DNA of 64,000 nt from a virus. Positions 24,999 to 33,571 of this stretch are shown here, in pieces. Numbering within the stretch: the first letter of the stretch is position 1; each line of letters starts with the position of its first letter. Under the pieces are notes generated by a model, which was given only the letters and a program-made list of their open reading frames with translations, did not search any database and was not told where the DNA came from. The position numbers were made by a program, and so were the translations under genes. The stretch lies in IMG/VR virus record IMGVR_UViG_3300031344_000002, positions 1 through 64,000 of that record, one strand, 5' to 3'.

Positions 24999-25823
24999 TT
25001 ACTCAACAATTAATTTTTGAAGTCTTGATATATCAATTGTTCTATCATTAGAAAAATTAGATTCTTTAGCTGCGGTCTCGAACCAAAATTTTCTTTCATC
25101 AATTGACATATTTTTTAAATAATTGTCGAACATACTACCTTCACGTGTTGCTAAATGTTTATAACCAATTTTTGGAATTGAGAATATTTTACTTGCATTA
25201 TTTAATGCCCTGAGTAAATATTCAAACATAAAAGCTAGTTTAATATTTGATTTATATTTACCAAGATTAACAAAATCAGATTTTTTAATTACTGCACCAC
25301 TTAATTTAAAATCGGAATATTGTTTTAATGAATTAGCATTTAAATAACCCATTTCACCATTTTCACCAACAAATTGTTGTGCCCAAACAGTTTCGTTTGT
25401 TAATTTAATACCTTCATTTTTTTCATTAACTTCAATCATCATAGTTAGAAATACATCAATTTCTGGATATGTTTGAATATATTTTTCTACATTTCTAAAA
25501 AAAGTTGTACCATATTCATCATCAAATTCAAGTACTGAAAAATAATCAGTAGTTACTGAATCAACAGCAAGATTAATTTGAGATTGATAATCGGTTTTTC
25601 CTTGATTTTGTATTAAATTAAATTTAACTTTATCTTGATATTTATGAAGCATAGAATCTTTAAATGAAATGATTTCATTATCAAGATTTGATGGATACAC
25701 TATAAGTACTTCAGGTAATTCAGTTATATTTTCCTGTTTATTAATAGATTCAATTGCTTTATCTAAAAGATTTGAAATCTGGTCGTTAAATTCATGTATT
25801 GGAATTATTATCGATATATTCAT
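24999..25823 (-). CDS. Family 2 glycosyltransferase (GT-A)
   Basis: 274 residues. The N-terminus Ile-Ser-Ile-Ile-Ile-Pro-Ile-His is the usual GT2 first strand. The metal-binding acidic motif is Leu-Glu-Phe-Asp-Asp-Glu near residues 98-103. The C-terminal half is less conserved. It transfers a sugar from a nucleotide-sugar donor; acceptor unknown. It lies in a leftward operon with a GT-B-like gene (25856) and the sigma factor, so it is separated from the larger glycan island at 37-47 kb but may act in the same decoration pathway. Confidence 0.8.
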   Translation of the reverse strand: MNISIIIPIHEFNDQISNLLDKAIESINKQENITELPEVLIVYPSNLDNEIISFKDSMLHKYQDKVKFNLIQNQGKTDYQSQINLAVDSVTTDYFSVLEFDDEYGTTFFRNVEKYIQTYPEIDVFLTMMIEVNEKNEGIKLTNETVWAQQFVGENGEMGYLNANSLKQYSDFKLSGAVIKKSDFVNLGKYKSNIKLAFMFEYLLRALNNASKIFSIPKIGYKHLATREGSMFDNYLKNMSIDERKFWFETAAKESNFSNDRTIDISRLQKLIVE

Positions 25824-25855
25824 GTTTATTTTTTATTTAAATTTTATAATTATTT

Positions 25856-27022
25856 TTATAATACAGCAGGTGGTTCTATTGTATTAACCTCTTCTACTGG
25901 TTGTATTGCATTTTGAAATAAATTAATCCTTTGTGTTATATAATTAGAATAAATTTCAATTAATTGTTTTTCGCTATCATTTTGATTATATTTTGATGCA
26001 ATTTTTTCCATTATATCATATAATTCAGGACTAATATTATCATCTAAAAACTTAATTAATACATCACCAGCCAATACAGGAAGGTCATAATAGTTATCAG
26101 TCCATACACCAGCACCTTCAACTGCTATAATTGGTGTGCCTTTTTCGTCTCTTTCAATCATATATTCAGGCATAATATCTGGTTTTAAACAAATTGGAAT
26201 TGTACCAGATTTCATACATTCAAGAGGAAATGTACCAAAACTTGCAATTCTATCAATCCAAACCGCAGCAAAATTTCCTTGCAATCTTTTAGCAAAATCA
26301 ACCCTACGCATTGGTTGTGGGGGTTTACTTTTTGTAACCATTGGGTCAAAGGTCACCCAACTATATTGTGGATATTTACTAAAAAATAATTTTACGAATT
26401 TTGAAATTTCATTTGTATTTCTACCTATTACTGAAATTATTGGTTTTTGTGGAATACTTGACCTTTCAAAATATTCGGGAATTCCAATATTATAAGTTTT
26501 AATGTTAAATTTTTTACCATAAAATACATCAACCCATTCTTTAAGTGTTACTGAAGTGGTAATTATATCATTTATACCAAATGAAGACCAATCAGTACCC
26601 GGAATTAATGAATTAATCATATAATCAACCGATTGTAATAAACCTATTCTCACACAAGGTAGATTTTTAGTTTGTTCCATTACATTTGAAAACACTTCAG
26701 GAATTATCATAATATCTTCAGGACCTACTGTTAATTTAGGGTCTGACATTGGTATGTGTTTATGATTTGTAAGTTCTTTTTCAATCCAAACAGGAATAAC
26801 ATAGTCACCCTTTTCTACCATGATTATAACTTCATATCCCATATTTTTTACCACTGTGGCATGAAAATAAAGTTCATATACACTTGCAACAGGATTTATA
26901 GATTCTGGCATACAAAATAAAAATTTTGATTTTTTATTTACGATTCTATCTAACGATACTTTAATTTTTTCTATTTTTTCTAATTCAGCAACTTGTGCTG
27001 TATTTTTCAATTCTTCACCCAT
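25856..27022 (-). CDS. Glycosyltransferase, GT-B-like
   Basis: 388 residues with a two-domain Rossmann-like layout. The N-terminal half has Phe-Cys-Met-Pro-Glu-Ser and a strand-helix pattern. The C-terminal half has Ile-Ser-Val-Ile-Gly-Arg-Asn, then Gly-Thr-Phe-Pro-Leu-Glu-Cys-Met-Lys-Ser-Gly-Thr-Ile-Pro, the donor-binding motif of GT1/GT4-type enzymes. The last 30 residues are Pro/Glu-rich. It is 1 base from the next gene and is probably coupled to it. Substrate cannot be inferred. Confidence 0.75.
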   Translation of the reverse strand: MGEELKNTAQVAELEKIEKIKVSLDRIVNKKSKFLFCMPESINPVASVYELYFHATVVKNMGYEVIIMVEKGDYVIPVWIEKELTNHKHIPMSDPKLTVGPEDIMIIPEVFSNVMEQTKNLPCVRIGLLQSVDYMINSLIPGTDWSSFGINDIITTSVTLKEWVDVFYGKKFNIKTYNIGIPEYFERSSIPQKPIISVIGRNTNEISKFVKLFFSKYPQYSWVTFDPMVTKSKPPQPMRRVDFAKRLQGNFAAVWIDRIASFGTFPLECMKSGTIPICLKPDIMPEYMIERDEKGTPIIAVEGAGVWTDNYYDLPVLAGDVLIKFLDDNISPELYDIMEKIASKYNQNDSEKQLIEIYSNYITQRINLFQNAIQPVEEVNTIEPPAVL

Positions 27023-27023
27023 T

Positions 27024-27764
27024 TTATTTATTTTTATATTTTATTATTTTTTCGAAATATTTATTATCTATTAAATCTGCAATTTGTAATACTTCTAAAG
27101 AACCACCATAAATATTTTCATTATATGGTCTTTTTAATTTAATTATTTTTTTTCCCCAAGGTGAACCATTTTTTAAAATTTCAGGGTCTGTGGTGATTAG
27201 TACATCAATGTCTTTCCACATATCAATTGCTTTATCAACAAATTTATAATTTGTAAATCTGCATGATATTTTACTTAAGAAAAAAAGTGTTGGAGGGATA
27301 CTAAATCTGTTTTCAACATTCATTATAGTAAAGTTTGCCGAATCTGCATATTTTAATAAAAAATTATTAACATGTAAATCCATACCTTTATACATCATTG
27401 ATGCTGCACCATGTATTTCAAATAAATAATCTTCATACATAAAACGATTATATACTTCACGTGCAGTTTTTTTTATTTTTTCTTCTTTTTTAAATAATAA
27501 AAAATCTGCTGGTGCTTCACCTGTTTTTTCATCCACTTGATAATCAAGTGGATTAACGTTTTCTGGGGTTTCTTCTGGTTCACGCATTTCTTTAATTATC
27601 TCTTCAGTGTCTTTCCACGGATAATATTTAAAAAAATCATAAACATATGGTTGCTTTTCAGGAATTCCTTCTTCCCCAAATTCAGAAACAAAAAATCGGT
27701 CCATTTGAAGCCATTTCGCACGCAATATTTCATCTATAACTATACCTACTCTTACTTTACTCAT
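27024..27764 (-). CDS. Conserved phage protein, possibly HAD-like
   Basis: 246 residues. It begins Val-Arg-Val-Gly-Ile-Val-Ile-Asp-Glu-Ile-Leu-Arg-Ala, and later has Asp-Val-Leu-Ile-Thr-Thr-Asp-Pro and Ile-Lys-Leu-Lys-Arg-Pro-Tyr-Asn. The order of strand-acid motifs faintly recalls a HAD-type nucleotidase, but the first aspartate pair is incomplete (Asp-Glu rather than Asp-x-Asp), so it may be inactive or a different fold. It overlaps the 100-residue gene by 4 bases and precedes the GT-B gene by 1 base, so it probably serves the same pathway. Confidence 0.6.
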   Translation of the reverse strand: MSKVRVGIVIDEILRAKWLQMDRFFVSEFGEEGIPEKQPYVYDFFKYYPWKDTEEIIKEMREPEETPENVNPLDYQVDEKTGEAPADFLLFKKEEKIKKTAREVYNRFMYEDYLFEIHGAASMMYKGMDLHVNNFLLKYADSANFTIMNVENRFSIPPTLFFLSKISCRFTNYKFVDKAIDMWKDIDVLITTDPEILKNGSPWGKKIIKLKRPYNENIYGGSLEVLQIADLIDNKYFEKIIKYKNK

Positions 27765-28063
27765 AATTTTTTTCTTTTTTTATTATCTTTTAATATATTT
27801 AACTGATATTTAAGATGTTCATTTAATTCTTTTATTAATTCAGTATGTTTTTGGATTAATTGTGGCTGTACTATATATAAAGGATTAATACATTCAATTC
27901 TTGTATCTACTGATTGTGTTGGAATTATTATTATTTCTCCTTGAAATGTCACTGGTATAATTTTTTTTGTAACTTTTTGGGTAAAATTTTCAATATCCTC
28001 ACTACGAATACCTGCAATACCAATATAAATAACTAATATTTTATTTTCAATTCTTTTTTCCAT
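27761..28063 (-). CDS. Hypothetical protein, first gene of leftward operon
   Basis: 100 residues. The N-terminal 60 residues are beta-rich (Ile-Leu-Val-Ile-Tyr-Ile-Gly-Ile-Ala-Gly-Ile) and the last 35 are a basic helix ending Lys-Lys-Arg-Lys-Lys-Leu. It is the promoter-proximal gene of the block that runs down to the DUF6527 gene. The start is 173 bases from the divergent tail-chaperone gene. No family recognised. Confidence 0.6.
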   Translation of the reverse strand: MEKRIENKILVIYIGIAGIRSEDIENFTQKVTKKIIPVTFQGEIIIIPTQSVDTRIECINPLYIVQPQLIQKHTELIKELNEHLKYQLNILKDNKKRKKL

Positions 28064-28188
28064 ATTTAATTCATTACTTTAAAATGTATTACTTCAATTA
28101 ATATTAATTATTTTAAATAATATCAATTATATATGATAATACGAGTTTTATTAAAAAATCTTGAATCGTGACGAAAATTTTTTTCATA

Positions 28189-28196
28189 GTATTTAT
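28189..28196 (+). promoter_or_regulatory. Putative late promoter GTATTTAT
   Basis: Plus-strand GTATTTAT in the divergent gap, 40 bases before the ATG of the gp26-like gene, preceded by ATA and followed by TTACTGAA. Confidence 0.55.
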
Positions 28197-28236
28197 TTAC
28201 TGAAAACAATAAATAAATATAAAAATTTATAAAATC

Positions 28237-29163
28237 ATGGGAAAAGAAGAAGAATTGCAACCAAAAGAAAGTATTGGAGAAGTACTAAAAAAATATAAAG
28301 AAAAACGTAGTGAAGGTATAATTCCAACACAACCAATTTCTAATACTAATGTTATTAGTGAAATACCGAAAGCATCTACATTTAATCCACAAGAATTTGA
28401 AAAAACCATGATGAAAGAAACTGACCCTGATTTAATGACTTCATATGAAATTGTTAAATTACCTTCAAAGGGTTTATTCTACACAAATCAAATTAATGAA
28501 GTTAATGTAGAATATATGACTTCAAAAGATGAAGATTTACTTACAACTCCTTCATTACTTGAAAGTGGTATGGTATTAGATATGTTATTAAAAAGAAAAA
28601 TTAAATCTGCTAATGTAAATCCGGAAGATTTATTACCGGGTGACCGTAATGCAATAATTTTATTTTTACGTAGTTCAAGTTATGGTAATGAATATACAGT
28701 ACAAGTAACTGACCCAAGAACTGGTGTTCCCTTTAAAGCAATTGTTGATTTACTTCAACTTAGATATAAGGAAATGAAAGAAATACCTGACCAATATGGT
28801 TATTTCACTGTTGAATTACCAATGCGTAAAAAAACTGTCACAATTAGATTACTTACTGCTGGTGAAGAAACAAAACTTTTTAAAAAATCGGAATCAATAA
28901 AAGAAGCATATAATGAAGAATATAGCCAATATAATACTTTAAAATTAAAAGCACATATTGTTGCAATTAATGAAAAATCAGATAGAGCATATATTGATAA
29001 ATTTGTTGATGCAATGCCAGCACTTGATGCATTTACTATTCGTAGGAAAATAATTGATATTAGTCCTGATGTTGATATGTCATATGAATTTAGTGCTAAA
29101 GATGGTTTTAAATTTACAGCAAATTTAACAGTGGGGATTGATTTTTTTTTCCCTCAGATTTAG
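28237..29163 (+). CDS. Baseplate-hub/tail-assembly protein (gp26-like), with -1 frameshift site
   Basis: 308 residues. The central block Leu-Pro-Ser-Lys-Gly-Leu-Phe-Tyr, then Asp-Glu-Asp-Leu-Leu, Leu-Leu-Lys-Arg-Lys-Ile and Leu-Pro-Gly-Asp-Arg-Asn-Ala-Ile-Ile-Leu-Phe-Leu-Arg resembles the T4 gp26 family of hub assembly proteins. The first 75 residues are a polar, probably disordered extension. The last codons before the stop are Phe-Phe-Phe-Pro-Gln-Ile on a 9-T run. A slip of -1 there would extend the protein by about 70 residues. Its place before the tape measure gene is that of tail-assembly chaperones, which often use such slips. Confidence 0.75.
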   Translation: MGKEEELQPKESIGEVLKKYKEKRSEGIIPTQPISNTNVISEIPKASTFNPQEFEKTMMKETDPDLMTSYEIVKLPSKGLFYTNQINEVNVEYMTSKDEDLLTTPSLLESGMVLDMLLKRKIKSANVNPEDLLPGDRNAIILFLRSSSYGNEYTVQVTDPRTGVPFKAIVDLLQLRYKEMKEIPDQYGYFTVELPMRKKTVTIRLLTAGEETKLFKKSESIKEAYNEEYSQYNTLKLKAHIVAINEKSDRAYIDKFVDAMPALDAFTIRRKIIDISPDVDMSYEFSAKDGFKFTANLTVGIDFFFPQI

Positions 29164-29360
29164 CGGGTGAATATAAAAAAATGGTTAATGAAGAGATATA
29201 TATTTTAACCAAACACGCTAAATTTCAAGCAGATTATATCGAGAATCTACCAATATATCGTAGGCGACATTTCTTATTTCTATTACAAAAAGAAAATGAA
29301 GAAATAGAAAGAATACAAGACCAAGCAAGAAATAAAAATAATTTTAGACCAAGAAAATAA
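29148..29360 (+). CDS. -1 frame extension of the tail-assembly protein
   Basis: In the -1 frame the sequence stays open from the T run to a TAA at 29358-29360. It reads Pro-Ser-Asp-Leu-Ala-Gly-Glu, then Glu-Glu-Ile-Tyr-Ile-Leu-Thr-Lys-His-Ala, Asn-Leu-Pro-Ile-Tyr-Arg-Arg-Arg-His-Phe, and a Lys/Glu-rich helix. The Leu-Pro-Ile-Tyr-x-Arg pattern followed by a helix is typical of gp51-like or chaperone C-terminal parts. There is an in-frame ATG at 29181, so a separate 59-residue protein is the alternative. A single extra T, or two fewer, in the run would fuse the frames without a slip, so a sequencing error must also be excluded. Confidence 0.65.
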   Translation, partial: FPSDLAGEYKKMVNEEIYILTKHAKFQADYIENLPIYRRRHFLFLLQKENEEIERIQDQARNKNNFRPRK

Positions 29361-29362
29361 GT

Positions 29363-29635
29363 TTATTTTAAAAGTGGATGAATTTTGAAATATTCTTCAT
29401 TTATAAAAATATTCAATAAATTTTCCCTTGCAAATTTTTTAGAACCATTTTCAACATTTTCTAAAAATTCAACATAATATTTAGTAATGTGTTGAATTAT
29501 TTCATTACCAGAAAGTTCTTTATCTTTCAAAGTTATAATATTATTAATAATATTACTCATAAATTCACCCTTTTCATGGTTTTCTAAAATATTATGTTTA
29601 GCTAAATCTTCTATTTCTTTTTTCGTGTATTTCAT
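29363..29635 (-). CDS. Hypothetical helical protein
   Basis: 90 residues, charged and helical. It sits on the minus strand between the chaperone extension and the tape measure gene, so it interrupts an otherwise rightward tail operon. It ends 2 bases from the convergent stop, and no terminator separates them. No family recognised; its isolated opposite orientation suggests a late arrival. Confidence 0.6.
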   Translation of the reverse strand: MKYTKKEIEDLAKHNILENHEKGEFMSNIINNIITLKDKELSGNEIIQHITKYYVEFLENVENGSKKFARENLLNIFINEEYFKIHPLLK

Positions 29636-29707
29636 ATTATTTTTATTTTTTGCTAATATATTAATTATTTTTTAATTAAACAAGTATTATATATTTTATA
29701 TCTTTTT

Positions 29708-29715
29708 GTATTTAT
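29708..29715 (+). promoter_or_regulatory. Putative late promoter GTATTTAT
   Basis: Plus-strand GTATTTAT, 23 bases before the tape measure ATG. It follows a T run and is followed by AATATATAA. Confidence 0.5.
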
Positions 29716-29738
29716 AATATATAATATAAATTATTATT

Positions 29739-32267
29739 ATGGCTGATGATGGTAGAACAAAAGCAATGAAAGAACTTCTTGGATTAACTAAGGAGTTACA
29801 AACCACATATAAGAAGAATTTAGATATTGAAAAACAAGTAGCTGATTTACAAGAAAGAAGAAGTGAAAGACAATCACTTATTAATCAATTACAATTAAAT
29901 TTTAATGATTTAAATGATAAACAAAAAGAAGTTTTAGATAAGTTAATTAAATTACAAATTACTGAATATAATAGTTTAAAAGATTTATCAAAACAGCAAC
30001 AATTAATTAATGAACAACTTCAAAAAGAAATAAAAACCAGAGAAAAGATTGTTGACTTAGCAAATGGGTTAGCTTCTGCTTTAAAACAAACTTGGACTTT
30101 TTTACAATCACAAGATAAAATTATTAAAAGTACTATTCTTAATCTCGGAATGTCAGGTGCTAAAGCAGATATGATGAGAAATTCATTTGAACAATCTGCT
30201 GGTTTTGTAGCAAGATTAGGTGGAAGTCTTGATGATGTTCAAGGAATAATGGAAGGATTTGCAGATGAAACAGGTAGAGCACGTGTTTTATCTTCAGATA
30301 TGGTAAAAGATATTGAAATGATTGGTAAAGGTACTGGTCTTGGAATTGAAGGAGCTACAAAACTTGGTGCTCAATTTGAATTAATGGGTATTGATGCTAA
30401 ATCGGCAAAGGATTATGTTCAAGGTGTTGTTGATACTTCAGAAAGAATGGGTGTTAATACAACTAAAGTACTTAAAAATATAAGTGATAATTTTAAAAGA
30501 TTACAAGGATATACTTTTCAGCAAGGTGTTAAAGGTTTTGCTCAAATGGCAGAATATGCTGAAAAATTTAAAATTAGTATTGATGCTGCATTAAATGCTG
30601 CGGACATTGGAAGAACACTTGAAGGTGCAATTAATATGGGAGCACAATTACAAGTTATGGGTGGAAATTTTGCAAAAATGAATCCATTTGATATTCTTTA
30701 TAATTCACGTAATAATCCAGAACAATTTCAAAAAGATATTGCTTCAATGACTAAAGGTATTGCAACTTTAAGAAAAAATACTGATGGTACATTTCAAAAA
30801 TTTATTAGTCCTGCTGATATGGATAGACTTACTCAAGTTGGTAAAGCATTAGGTATTAGTGCTGATGAAATGAAAGCAATGGCTTTAAGACAACTTGATA
30901 TAACCACAATGGCTGATAAATTACAAGGCATGGGTTTAACTGCCCGTGAAAAAGAACTTATTCAAGGTGCTGCATTTTTTGATACAAAATCTGGTAAATA
31001 TCAAGTTATGCTTGCTGGTGAAATGCGAGATATTAATACTTTAACTAGAGGTCAAGCAGAAAGTTTTGTTAAACAAACAGTTAGTTTAGAAGAACGTGCA
31101 AAACAAGCACAAACATTTGATGAAGTATTAAAAATAACAATTAATGAATTAAAAGCTGCTTTATTACCAATATTAAAAGGTGTTAATAAAGTTCTTGAAT
31201 TTGTAAGACCAGTAGTAGATGGATTAAGTAAACTTGCTGGAAGTGGTTGGGGTGGAGTTGTAGCTGCAGCAAGTATATTATTAAGTGCTGGTCTACTTTG
31301 GAAAGTTGTTTCAAGTAGTTTATCAAAAGCATTAACAAATTGGGGAGAAAAATTAGGAGAAAAAGGTATTGGTGGAGCTATTGGTGGTGCATTAAAAGGA
31401 AAAGGTGGCGCAAGTGGTGGACTTACTGATGTAGTCGGTGGTGGTACTAAAAAAGGTATTAGTGGTGGAGCAGCATTTGGAATAGGTGCTGGTATTGGTG
31501 CTGCTGCATTAGGTGTTGGTGCTGGTATTGGTGTTGCTGCTGTCGGTATTAGTAAACTTGCAGATTCTATGAGTAAATTAACACCAGAAAAAGCAAAAAT
31601 ATTAAAAGATATTGTTAAATCATTGAGCTGGGTTGTAGGTATTAGTGCTGCACTTGCTGGTGGTATAATTGCTATTGGTATGGCATCTACATCAGTAGCT
31701 CCGGGATTAGATATGTTAGCACTTGCAGCATTAGGTATAGGTGCTGGTATTGGAATTGCTGCTGCTGGTATTGGATTTATGGCAATGGGGTTAGCTAAAT
31801 TAGTTGAATCAGCAAAAGGAGCGGGACCAGCTATGTTAGAAGTTGGGGCAGGTATTGCTGCAATATCATTAGCAATGATGGGATTTACTTTAGGTGCATT
31901 AGGATTTTTAACATTCGCAGCAACAATGCATACAATAGCAAAAAATGCTGATGCTATGTCTAAAGTAGGTGATGCATTTAAACAAATTAGTACAGTAATG
32001 CATGGTAATAAAGATGATTTTATTGCAGTTCAAAATGCGGTTGAAAGTATATCGAAAATGAATACTAAGGGTGGTGGTATGTTAGCTGATTTAGCTACAC
32101 TTTTAAAATCTCCATTAAAAGTAGAATTTGCTAATGGTGGTCAAGTTACATTAAAAAATGATGTAACATTAGATATTGATGGTAATAAATTTATGCATAA
32201 AGTTTATAATACTGTAGTAGCTATTGAAAAACAACAAGCATTAAAACAAGGTAAAGCAGGTAAATAA
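29739..32267 (+). CDS. Tail tape measure protein
   Basis: 842 residues. The first 110 are a Lys/Glu/Gln-rich coiled coil, followed by a helical body (Ala-Lys-Ala-Asp-Met-Met-Arg-Asn-Ser-Phe; Gly-Ala-Gln-Leu-Gln-Val-Met-Gly-Gly-Asn-Phe). Residues about 490-740 are Gly/Ala/Ile-rich and strongly hydrophobic, with several helices that could cross a membrane (Gly-Ala-Gly-Ile-Gly-Ala-Ala-Ala-Leu-Gly). This layout and the place after the chaperone pair mark it as the tape measure, which sets tail length and may form a channel on injection. T4 gp29 is 590 residues, so this tail may be longer if the usual length scaling holds. Confidence 0.85.
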   Translation: MADDGRTKAMKELLGLTKELQTTYKKNLDIEKQVADLQERRSERQSLINQLQLNFNDLNDKQKEVLDKLIKLQITEYNSLKDLSKQQQLINEQLQKEIKTREKIVDLANGLASALKQTWTFLQSQDKIIKSTILNLGMSGAKADMMRNSFEQSAGFVARLGGSLDDVQGIMEGFADETGRARVLSSDMVKDIEMIGKGTGLGIEGATKLGAQFELMGIDAKSAKDYVQGVVDTSERMGVNTTKVLKNISDNFKRLQGYTFQQGVKGFAQMAEYAEKFKISIDAALNAADIGRTLEGAINMGAQLQVMGGNFAKMNPFDILYNSRNNPEQFQKDIASMTKGIATLRKNTDGTFQKFISPADMDRLTQVGKALGISADEMKAMALRQLDITTMADKLQGMGLTAREKELIQGAAFFDTKSGKYQVMLAGEMRDINTLTRGQAESFVKQTVSLEERAKQAQTFDEVLKITINELKAALLPILKGVNKVLEFVRPVVDGLSKLAGSGWGGVVAAASILLSAGLLWKVVSSSLSKALTNWGEKLGEKGIGGAIGGALKGKGGASGGLTDVVGGGTKKGISGGAAFGIGAGIGAAALGVGAGIGVAAVGISKLADSMSKLTPEKAKILKDIVKSLSWVVGISAALAGGIIAIGMASTSVAPGLDMLALAALGIGAGIGIAAAGIGFMAMGLAKLVESAKGAGPAMLEVGAGIAAISLAMMGFTLGALGFLTFAATMHTIAKNADAMSKVGDAFKQISTVMHGNKDDFIAVQNAVESISKMNTKGGGMLADLATLLKSPLKVEFANGGQVTLKNDVTLDIDGNKFMHKVYNTVVAIEKQQALKQGKAGK

Positions 32268-32269
32268 TA

Positions 32270-33052
32270 TTAAAATTTATTTCCTTTACTTAAATTTTCA
32301 TGCTTCCAAATTGGCTGTAAATTACATAACATATTAATAATTCTTGGGCTTGTTCCTTCTTTAAAAGCAGAAATAGGTTTTTTATGGTCAATATGCCATT
32401 CATTTCTATTATTCCATGACATACCCACTTTAAATTGACATTCAATTCTTTGAATTAATTGTTTAGGTGTATAACCAAATTCTGTTATAGTATTTATTGA
32501 ATTTTTCTTAAATCCTAATTTTTCGGTTCTATATAAAAAATTTCTCATCCATTTAATTGTAGATAATTCGAGACTTTTCTTATATCGATTTCTAGCATAT
32601 TTTCTAAACTTTTCTTTATTTTTTTTAAAATAATTATGACCATATTCATTTAATTTATTAAAATATTTAGAATAATAGTTTTTAGTATATTTATTAAGTT
32701 TATCTTTATTATTCTTATAATAATTACGACCATATTCTAAACACCTTTCCTTATTTTTATTATAATAAATTTTAGAACGTTTTCTAATTTTATTTTTATT
32801 AATTATATTATAATTTATATTATATTCTTTTATTTTTTCTTTATTTTTATTATAAAAATCTTTAAGTTTAATATAAGAACATTTTTTACAATCTGCTCTT
32901 AATCCATAAGAACCAAGTTTAGATTTATAAAATTCTGAAATATTTTTAATTTCACCACATTTACTACATTTCTTTTCTGTAATATCATTAATATCCTTTT
33001 TTATTTTAATTTTTTTTATATATTTACTAGATTTAAGTTTTCTTTTTTTCAT
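32270..33052 (-). CDS. HNH homing endonuclease
   Basis: 260 residues. Residues about 28-58 hold a Cys-Ser-Lys-Cys-Gly ... Asp-Cys-Lys-Lys-Cys zinc ribbon. Residues about 60-170 are a very Lys/Asn/Tyr-rich run of short repeats with a Tyr-Tyr-Lys-Asn-Asn-Lys core, probably a flexible DNA-contacting linker. The C-terminal HNH core shows His-Ile-Asp-His-Lys-Lys-Pro and Cys-Asn-Leu-Gln-Pro-Ile-Trp-Lys-His-Glu-Asn. It lies 2 bases past the tape measure stop, on the opposite strand, a common place for free-standing homing genes. Confidence 0.85.
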   Translation of the reverse strand: MKKRKLKSSKYIKKIKIKKDINDITEKKCSKCGEIKNISEFYKSKLGSYGLRADCKKCSYIKLKDFYNKNKEKIKEYNINYNIINKNKIRKRSKIYYNKNKERCLEYGRNYYKNNKDKLNKYTKNYYSKYFNKLNEYGHNYFKKNKEKFRKYARNRYKKSLELSTIKWMRNFLYRTEKLGFKKNSINTITEFGYTPKQLIQRIECQFKVGMSWNNRNEWHIDHKKPISAFKEGTSPRIINMLCNLQPIWKHENLSKGNKF

Positions 33053-33571
33053 TAATCTTTATTGGTTTAATAATTCTATTAACTCTATAATATTATTACA
33101 TATTATAAAATAATATTTATAATAAATAGTAATTTCTATAAATATTATTTTTAGTTAACTAATTTTAACATTATTTAACTAAAATATTTTAATAAGGTCT
33201 TTTTTTATTGGAAAATAATTTATAACTTTGACAAGTTTTTTCATTAAACTTCTACGAAACTATTTTAGTTAATCTAATTAATCATTCAAAAACTCTTTCT
33301 TTTAAATAAAAGAACAAATTTATAATATTTATTACTAACTTCTTCGAATTTAATAAAAATTTAACAACACGGGATAGCTATGTTCAATTATTTTCATAAT
33401 TGAAATTAGTTTCATAATCATTAATTTCATTTATAAATAAAAAATATTCCACACTCAATTTTATTTTAAAAAAATATATAATTAATCTTTTATAGATTGG
33501 GATAGTTTTCACCAATGTAAAAATAGATATTATAAATTTATTCTGCAAGTATTTATTTAAAAATAATATTA
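33053..33571. other. 519-base non-coding region
   Basis: This is the longest gene-free stretch apart from the IS relic. It is very AT-rich. It holds a 9-bp hairpin at 33383-33404 (TTCAATTAT and complement), a TAACTTTG at 33223-33230 that matches the -7 element of Bacteroidota promoters but lacks a -33 element at the right distance, two GGGATAG words (33371 and 33498 regions) and the late-type motif next to the following gene. It separates the divergent HNH and baseplate genes. I see no tRNA and no convincing ORF. Confidence 0.5.
33549..33556 (+). promoter_or_regulatory. Putative late promoter GTATTTAT
   Basis: Plus-strand GTATTTAT, 15 bases before the ATG of the 1068-residue baseplate gene, with GCAA before and TTAAAAA after, nearly identical to the copy at 5551. 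Confidence 0.6.
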
